Shown here: positions 4,273 through 8,421 of the stretch, piece after piece
Numbering within the stretch: position 1 is the stretch's first letter
Layout: each line of letters opens with the position of its first letter
NCBI GenBank assembly: GCA_045540915.1
Contig: JAZQID010000113.1
Location: 1-8,421, forward strand
Direction of reading: 5' to 3'
Source: RGIG2206 sp045540915
GTDB taxonomy: Bacteria; Bacillota; Clostridia; Oscillospirales; Acutalibacteraceae
Length of the DNA stretch: 8,421 nt
Made by a program: the position numbers and the translations under genes
Notes under the pieces: model-generated
Told to the model about the DNA's origin: nothing
The model's database searches: none
Seen by the model: only the letters and a program-made list of their open reading frames with translations

Positions 4273-5115
4273 ATGAAAATTGAAAAGATCTTGCTAAAGG
4301 AGCATTTTGAGGGACTCGGAGAGTCTCCTGCAGTCCTTGAAACCTATATTCAGCTCTGTGACAACGAGTATAAGATCACCAACCGCCCTGCGATGATAAT
4401 CTTCCCCGGCGGCGGATATCATTTTACGTCCCATAGGGAAGCAGAGCCGGTAGCCCTGCGCTTTGCCACCCTCGGATACCAGTGCTTCGTGCTGTGGTAC
4501 ACCTGCGCGCCTGCCCGCTATCCTCAGCAGTTGCTTGAGGGTACGGCCGCCGTTGCCTACGTCCGTCAGCACGCGGAGGAATTGAATATCGACCCTAAGC
4601 GGATATCGGTAATGGGCTTCTCGGCAGGCGGCCATTGTGCAGGAATGGCGGGCACCCTCTGGGCCGAGCCCATCGTTGCCGAAAAATTGGGTGTAGAGCC
4701 GCTTGCCGCCCGTCCCGATGCAATGGTGCTGTGCTACCCCGTTATAAGCGGCGGTGAATACGCACACCGAGGCTCCTTCGACAACCTGTTGGGTGAAGAT
4801 CCGAGCGAGGCTCTGTTGCATAAGACCTCTCTTGAATATGCGGTAAACGAGACCACGCCCCCTGCGTTTTTGTGGACGTCGGCCGATGATAAGTTAGTGC
4901 CTTGCGAGAATTCGCTGATGATGGCTATGTCACTTAAAAAGCACAACGTCCCATATGAGTTGCACGTTTTCGGCAGTCTGCCTCACGGCGCCTCTCTTGC
5001 CAACGAGCAGGTCTATGCATCGGGAGTCGCGCACGCAGGTATCAATCCGCGCGTTGCCAAGTGGCCCGAGGAATGTGACTGCTGGCTTCGCGAGCAGTAT
5101 GCCCGTATGCAGTAG
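4273..5115 (+). CDS. Alpha/beta hydrolase, acetyl(xylan)-esterase-like
   Basis: 280 aa, soluble, no signal peptide. The alpha/beta-hydrolase core is clear: oxyanion-hole segment FPGGGYHFTSHREAEPVALRF (44-64, a variant of H-G-G-x), nucleophile elbow GFSAGG with Ser117 (115-120), acid Asp205 or Asp206 in TSADDKLVP (202-210), and His238 in LPHGAS (236-241). This architecture fits the BD-FAE/acetyl-esterase type that removes acetyl or similar groups from xylo-oligosaccharides and other small esters. The lack of a secretion signal implies imported, intracellular substrates. ATG 4273 is preceded by AGGAGTGG (4261-4268). It is the middle gene of the ybaK-xth operon; the xth SD overlaps its stop codon, so the two are probably translationally coupled. 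The neighbours give no hint of a sugar pathway, so the natural substrate is unknown. Confidence 0.88.
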   Translation: MKIEKILLKEHFEGLGESPAVLETYIQLCDNEYKITNRPAMIIFPGGGYHFTSHREAEPVALRFATLGYQCFVLWYTCAPARYPQQLLEGTAAVAYVRQHAEELNIDPKRISVMGFSAGGHCAGMAGTLWAEPIVAEKLGVEPLAARPDAMVLCYPVISGGEYAHRGSFDNLLGEDPSEALLHKTSLEYAVNETTPPAFLWTSADDKLVPCENSLMMAMSLKKHNVPYELHVFGSLPHGASLANEQVYASGVAHAGINPRVAKWPEECDCWLREQYARMQ

Positions 5116-5124
5116 GTGATGGCG

Positions 5125-5880
5125 ATGAAGCTGATTTCGTGGAATGTAAACGGCCTGCGCGCCTGCGTAGGCAAGGGATTTGTCGATATATTCAGGTCGA
5201 TGGATGCCGATGTCTTTTGCCTGCAGGAGACCAAGCTGCAGGAGGGTCAGATCGACCTCGACCTGCCCGATTACCACTGCTATTGGAATTACGCCGAGAA
5301 AAAGGGATATTCGGGAACGGCGATGTTTTTGAAAAGGGAGCCGCTCGCGGTGACCTACGGCATCGGTGTCGATAAGCACGACCGCGAGGGACGGGTGATA
5401 ACCGCCGAGCTTGAGGACTGCTTTGTCGTGACGGTGTATACTCCCAACTCTCAAAACGAGCTTGCGCGGCTCGACTACCGAATGGAGTGGGAGGACGCCT
5501 TCAGGGAGTACCTTGTGGGACTTGACAGGCACAAGCCTGTGGTGGTGTGTGGAGATCTTAACGTCGCGCACACCGAGATCGATCTCAAGAACCCCAAGAC
5601 CAACCGAATGAACGCAGGCTTCACCGACGAGGAGCGTGCAAAGTTCGGTGCCCTGCTCGAGAGCGGCTTTACCGACACCTTCCGACTGCTCTATCCCGAT
5701 GCCGAGGGGGTCTATTCGTGGTGGTCCTACCGTTTTCACGCAAGGGAGAAGAATGCAGGTTGGCGGATCGATTACTTTTTGGTGTCCGACAGGCTTCGCG
5801 ATGCCGTAAAGCAGGCGACGATACACGCCGACATCTTCGGCTCCGACCATTGCCCCGTCGGCCTCGAGCTTGAAATGTAG
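5125..5880 (+). CDS. xth: Exodeoxyribonuclease III (AP endonuclease)
   Basis: 251 aa, standard length. The enzyme cuts 5' of abasic sites and removes 3' blocking groups and nucleotides in base-excision repair, in the cytoplasm with Mg2+. All expected active-site motifs of the exonuclease-endonuclease-phosphatase fold are present: N7 in WNVNGLRA, E35 in LQETK, Y105 in YTPNS, D144 and N146 in GDLNVAHTEIDLKNPKTN (143-160), W213-R214-I215-D216-Y217, and D241-H242 in SDHCPV. Upstream in-frame GTG 5116 and ATG 5119 are possible, but MKLISWNVNGLRA at 5125 is the usual N-terminus. AGGTGA (5114-5119), overlapping the esterase stop, sits five bases before it. Last gene of the operon, followed immediately by a terminator. 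Confidence 0.96.
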   Translation: MKLISWNVNGLRACVGKGFVDIFRSMDADVFCLQETKLQEGQIDLDLPDYHCYWNYAEKKGYSGTAMFLKREPLAVTYGIGVDKHDREGRVITAELEDCFVVTVYTPNSQNELARLDYRMEWEDAFREYLVGLDRHKPVVVCGDLNVAHTEIDLKNPKTNRMNAGFTDEERAKFGALLESGFTDTFRLLYPDAEGVYSWWSYRFHAREKNAGWRIDYFLVSDRLRDAVKQATIHADIFGSDHCPVGLELEM

Positions 5881-5888
5881 AATTATGT

Positions 5889-5923
5889 AAACCCCCGACC
5901 GAGAGGTCAGGGGTTTTGCTTTT
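5889..5923 (+). terminator. Intrinsic terminator of the ybaK-esterase-xth operon
   Basis: AAACCCC (5889-5895) and GACC (5897-5900) pair with GGTC (5905-5908) and GGGGTTT (5910-5916) around loop GAGA, with one C-A mismatch. A T-rich tail TTTTGCTTTT follows. It starts eight bases after the xth stop. Confidence 0.88.
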
Positions 5924-5948
5924 CAAAAATCAATTATATCTGCCTGAA

Positions 5949-5978
5949 TTATCGCGTAAGAATATACAAACGCGATAA
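5949..5978. repeat. Perfect 9-bp inverted repeat in front of the first Na/Pi transporter gene
   Basis: TTATCGCGT (5949-5957) and ACGCGATAA (5970-5978) flank a 12-base AT-rich spacer. It ends 16 bases before ATG 5995. It can be a protein-binding operator or an mRNA hairpin next to the ribosome-binding site (GGGGGCAAG, 5982-5990). There is no T-run after it, so it is not a terminator. No convincing SigA promoter is visible in 5924-5994; the promoter may be atypical. Confidence 0.6.
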
Positions 5979-5994
5979 AACGGGGGCAAGAAAT

Positions 5995-6996
5995 ATGATA
6001 TTTTCGGCCTTGCTGAGACTTGCGGGGGGAATTGCCTTTTTTCTATACGGTATGCAGGCGATGTCGGACGGGCTCGAAAGCCTCGCAGGCAACAAACTGA
6101 ACCGCATACTCAACGGTATGACCTCAAGTCTGCTCAAGGGGACGACGGTGGGACTTCTCGCTACGGCGGTCATTCAGTCCTCGTCGGCGGTGACGGTGAT
6201 GCTGGTCAGCCTCGTTAATGCGGGGGCGATGACGCTCACGCAGTCGGTCGGGGTCATTTTGGGCACCAATATCGGAACCACGGCTACCGCCTGGCTTCTT
6301 TCAACGGTCGGAATAGATGCCGACGGGGTACTCGGCCTTTTTAAGACCGAGAACCTCGCGATGATATCGGCGGTGACGGGAATATTGACCCTCGCGATCT
6401 CAAAAGGGAGTCGGGGCAAAAGCGCCGGCTCTGCCATCGTCGCCTTCGGGGTGCTGATGTTCGGAATGGAGCTGATGAGCGAGGCGGTTGAGCCGCTGAC
6501 CGCTTTGCCGTGGTTTGAGCGGTTGCTCTTATCCTTTGAAAGCCCCCTGATGTGCCTTCTTGCAGGCACCCTCGTGACCGCTATTATACAAAGCTCCTCT
6601 GCGTCGGTCGGACTGCTCCAGACCCTCTCGGTGTCGGGCGGCATAACCTACCGCATTGCCCTGCCCATCGTGATGGGGCAGAACATCGGCACCTGCGTGA
6701 CGGCGCTTTTGTCAGGCGTCGGCAGGAGCCGCACCGCAAAAAAGGTGGCACTCATTCATCTGCTGGTCAACGTGATAGGAACGGCGGTGCTCTTTGCCCT
6801 CTTTTACGGGGCAGATGCGGCGGTCGGCATAGCCGTTGCTGATTCTGAGGCCGACCCCGTAGGTGTTGCGGCGGTGCACAGCCTTTTCAACGTCATTTCA
6901 ACCGTAATGTTGCTCCCCTTTGCGAGCGGATTAGAAAAATTGGTCAACGCCCTTTTGCCCGAAAAAACAGGCACTTACCTCAAAAGAAGCAGGTGA
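5995..6996 (+). CDS. Na/Pi cotransporter family protein, membrane domain only (no PhoU tail)
   Basis: 333 aa, polytopic inner-membrane protein of the PNaS (NptA/SLC34-like) family, which couples Na+ to phosphate import. Two inverted-repeat halves each carry the signature: AVIQSSSAVTVML (58-70) followed by GTNIGTTATAW (90-100), and AIIQSSSASVGLL (196-208) followed by GQNIGTCVTALL (228-239). The N-terminus RLAGGIAFFLYGMQAMSDGLE (8-28) is also typical. Many bacterial members are about 540-600 aa with a C-terminal PhoU-like helical domain; this one stops right after the last helix (ALLPEKTGTYLKRSR), a compact form. The start is supported by GGGGGCAAG, a modest SD about four bases before the ATG. 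The last codons form the 5' arm of the terminator, so the short C-terminus is native and not a frameshift. A PhoU-bearing paralogue follows. Confidence 0.92.
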   Translation: MIFSALLRLAGGIAFFLYGMQAMSDGLESLAGNKLNRILNGMTSSLLKGTTVGLLATAVIQSSSAVTVMLVSLVNAGAMTLTQSVGVILGTNIGTTATAWLLSTVGIDADGVLGLFKTENLAMISAVTGILTLAISKGSRGKSAGSAIVAFGVLMFGMELMSEAVEPLTALPWFERLLLSFESPLMCLLAGTLVTAIIQSSSASVGLLQTLSVSGGITYRIALPIVMGQNIGTCVTALLSGVGRSRTAKKVALIHLLVNVIGTAVLFALFYGADAAVGIAVADSEADPVGVAAVHSLFNVISTVMLLPFASGLEKLVNALLPEKTGTYLKRSR

Positions 6997-7010
6997 GTGC
7001 CTGTTTTCTT
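6964..7010 (+). terminator. Terminator overlapping the 3' end of the first Na/Pi transporter gene
   Basis: AAAACAGGCACTTACCT (6964-6980) pairs over all 17 positions with AGGTGAGTGCCTGTTTT (6991-7007), one as U-G, around a 10-base loop, then CTT. The 5' arm and loop are coding sequence and the stop codon TGA (6994-6996) lies in the 3' arm. It separates the two transporter genes into different transcription units. Confidence 0.9.
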
Positions 7011-7033
7011 ATGGTTATATGAATGTTTTTTTG

Positions 7034-7047
7034 TTGACAAATGTCAA
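7034..7047. promoter_or_regulatory. Operator-like palindrome over the -35 box of the second Na/Pi transporter
   Basis: TTGACA-AA-TGTCAA is a perfect inverted repeat with a 2-base centre whose left arm is the -35 hexamer. The core ACA-N2-TGT resembles sites of BlaI/MecI/CopY-type winged-helix repressors (TACA-N2-TGTA). A bound repressor would block the promoter. No such regulator gene is in the window. Confidence 0.4.
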
Positions 7048-7062
7048 ATTTTTGGGTAGTAT
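7034..7062 (+). promoter_or_regulatory. SigA-type promoter of the second Na/Pi transporter gene
   Basis: A perfect -35 TTGACA (7034-7039) and -10 TAGTAT (7057-7062, 4 of 6) are spaced by 17 nt. The start would be near 7069, giving a 5' UTR of about 60 nt with GGAGG (7118-7122) seven bases before ATG 7130. Its place right after the preceding terminator supports it. Confidence 0.7.
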
Positions 7063-7129
7063 TGTATTCGGTGAAAAATGATTATAAAAAGGCGGATAGG
7101 TTCCGTCAACGGTATGCGGAGGTTAATGT

Positions 7130-8421
7130 ATGACTGCTACTGAAATTTTGATTATGGTCGCCGAACTGCTCGGCGGACTGGCCTTCTTCCTCTACGGAAT
7201 GAATGCTATGTCGGGCGGACTTGAGCAGATGGCGGGCGGCTCTCTTGAGCGCACCTTGAAGAAGGTGACCAAGAACGACTTCTTCGGATTCACGCTTGGC
7301 GCGGGAATTACCATCGCTATCCAGTCTTCGTCGGCAATGACGGTTATGCTGGTCGGTCTCGTCAACTCGGGAATTATGAGCTTTGGCGATACCTTCGGTA
7401 TGATAATGGGCTCCAACGTCGGTACCACCCTTACCGCGTGGATACTCACCCTCAGCGGAATCAGCGGCGACAACTTTGTCCTTACCCTGCTCAAGCCCTC
7501 TACCTTTGCGCCTCTGCTGGCTTTTCTTGGCATCGTTCTTCATATGGTGTCCAAGAAGGAGAAACAGCGCAACCTCGGAATGATACTTATCGGCTTTGCC
7601 GTTTTGATGGCAGGTATGGACCTGATGAGCGGCTCGATGAACGGCCTGCGCGAGAATGAAGGCTTCAAGCAGCTTCTGACCGCCTTCTCAAGCCCCATCG
7701 TTGCCCTGCTTGCCGCAACCTTGTTTACAGGTGTCATTCAGTCCTCGGCGGCCACCATCGCCATCGTTCAGGCGCTGGCCCTTGCCGCCTATTCTACAGG
7801 TGACCCCGTTACCATCCAGATGGCTATACCGCTTGTTATCGGTGCCAACATCGGTACCTGCGTTACCTCGCTGCTTTCCTCTATCGGCACCAACACCGGC
7901 GCAAAGCGCGTTGTCGCCCTGCACAGCTACGTTAACGCTATCGGCGGAATCGTCTGCGTTGCAATTATGTATATACTGATGGCGGTTGCACCTGACCTGA
8001 TGAACCGCCCTGTCGATATGCTTGGCGTTGCCTTGGTGCACAGCATGTTCAACATCGGTATTACCGTTCTGTTCACTCCGGTCAAGAAGCTGCTTATCCG
8101 TCTTTGTGAGTGGACGGTGCGTCCCTCTGCCGACAAGACTCACACCGTCTTCCTCGACGAGCGTTTGTTTTACAACACTCCTCTTGCCATTTCCGAGTGC
8201 CGCAGGCTGACGGTTGAGATGGCGAACTATTCGCGCGAGGCCTTTATGACCGCGTTGGAGCTGTTTGAAAAATATGATGAGGCGAAGTTTAACCGCGTCG
8301 TCGAGATAGAGACGCTGACCGATAAATATGAGGACAAGCTCAGCACCTATCTGGTGCGTCTGAGCAGCGGCCAGCTCGGCGATAACGATTCCCACGCAGT
8401 CGCCCGTATGCTGCATAATAT
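7130..8421 (+). CDS. Na/Pi cotransporter family protein with C-terminal PhoU-like domain (runs off the window)
   Basis: 430 codons are visible with no stop. Membrane part about 1-325 of the PNaS family: AELLGGLAFFLYGMNAMSGG (11-30), AIQSSSAMTVML (63-74) then GSNVGTTLTAW (94-104), and VIQSSAATIAIV (202-213) then GANIGTCVTSLL (238-249). The second motif is QSSA where the upstream paralogue has QSSS. From about 343 a soluble helical region begins (FLDERLFYNTPLAISECRRL, then repeated Glu/Lys/Leu helices), matching the PhoU-like extension that links many of these transporters to phosphate signalling; only about the first 90 residues of it are seen. The start has an excellent SD (GGAGG). Codon use is more biased (CTT/CTC, ACC, GCC, AAG, GTC) than in the preceding paralogue, suggesting higher expression. 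It is a divergent paralogue of its neighbour but on its own promoter. Confidence 0.93.
   Translation, partial: MTATEILIMVAELLGGLAFFLYGMNAMSGGLEQMAGGSLERTLKKVTKNDFFGFTLGAGITIAIQSSSAMTVMLVGLVNSGIMSFGDTFGMIMGSNVGTTLTAWILTLSGISGDNFVLTLLKPSTFAPLLAFLGIVLHMVSKKEKQRNLGMILIGFAVLMAGMDLMSGSMNGLRENEGFKQLLTAFSSPIVALLAATLFTGVIQSSAATIAIVQALALAAYSTGDPVTIQMAIPLVIGANIGTCVTSLLSSIGTNTGAKRVVALHSYVNAIGGIVCVAIMYILMAVAPDLMNRPVDMLGVALVHSMFNIGITVLFTPVKKLLIRLCEWTVRPSADKTHTVFLDERLFYNTPLAISECRRLTVEMANYSREAFMTALELFEKYDEAKFNRVVEIETLTDKYEDKLSTYLVRLSSGQLGDNDSHAVARMLHN

Noticed and set aside
4930..5850. A 306-aa antisense frame across the esterase and xth genes
   Set aside because: It shadows two genes with complete catalytic motifs and is unlike any protein I know.
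7078..7143. A 21-codon ATG reading frame overlapping the start of the second Na/Pi gene, and a GTG frame from 7071 ending in an ATGA overlap with it
   Set aside because: No usable SD (GGTGA only three bases before the ATG), the inferred transcription start falls at its 5' edge, and the peptide has no leader-peptide features; more likely chance in the 5' UTR.
1..8421. CRISPR arrays, insertion sequences, tRNA/rRNA genes, attachment sites
   Set aside because: No repeat-spacer pattern, transposase or integrase reading frame, terminal repeats or tRNA-like fold seen on either strand.

Overview
The window looks like chromosomal DNA of an anaerobic, low-redox member of the Clostridia, most likely from the Oscillospiraceae/Ruminococcaceae side. 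The coding DNA is fairly GC-rich while the spacers are AT-rich. Ribosome-binding sites are of the AGGAGG type. The gene set includes a pyruvate:ferredoxin oxidoreductase, a SpoIIQ-type sporulation peptidase homologue, a QueT-type transporter behind a preQ1-like leader, and PNaS-type Na/Pi transporters. The placement is inferred from gene content and protein flavour, not from a database search. I see no transposase, phage gene, CRISPR array, tRNA or rRNA.

Layout. (1) Bases 1-454, minus strand: the first 151 codons of pyruvate:ferredoxin oxidoreductase, with its promoter and a 5'-UTR hairpin. (2) 455-723: a divergent regulatory spacer. (3) 724-2632, plus strand: a CorC/HlyC-type (DUF21-CBS-CBS-CorC_HlyC) membrane protein, then a 64-base gap holding a probable preQ1 riboswitch, then queT. 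The unit ends in a strong hairpin that can terminate from both sides. (4) 2720-3481, minus strand: a membrane-anchored M23/LytM protein of SpoIIQ type. (5) 3482-3777: a dense regulatory spacer with a promoter, a highly structured RNA of about 120 nt ending in an intrinsic terminator, and a near-consensus promoter. (6) 3778-5880, plus strand: a three-gene operon, ybaK (aminoacyl-tRNA deacylase), an acetyl-esterase-type alpha/beta hydrolase and exodeoxyribonuclease III, closed by a terminator. (7) 5995-8421, plus strand: two adjacent but separately transcribed Na/Pi cotransporter paralogues. The first is a bare membrane domain; the second carries a C-terminal PhoU-like extension and runs off the window.

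Functionally this is mostly housekeeping: central anaerobic carbon metabolism, ion homeostasis, queuosine-precursor salvage, translation quality control, DNA repair and phosphate uptake. I found no new multi-gene defence or mobile system. The most novel-looking item is the structured RNA at about 3600-3718. It has its own promoter and terminator, a single-stranded CCCTCCTC (anti-Shine-Dalgarno) segment, and an 11-bp alternative pairing between its 5' domain and the terminator's 3' arm. It could be a trans-acting sRNA or an attenuator/riboswitch-like leader. Two start sites are corrected by promoter and SD placement: ybaK at TTG 3778 and xth at ATG 5125.
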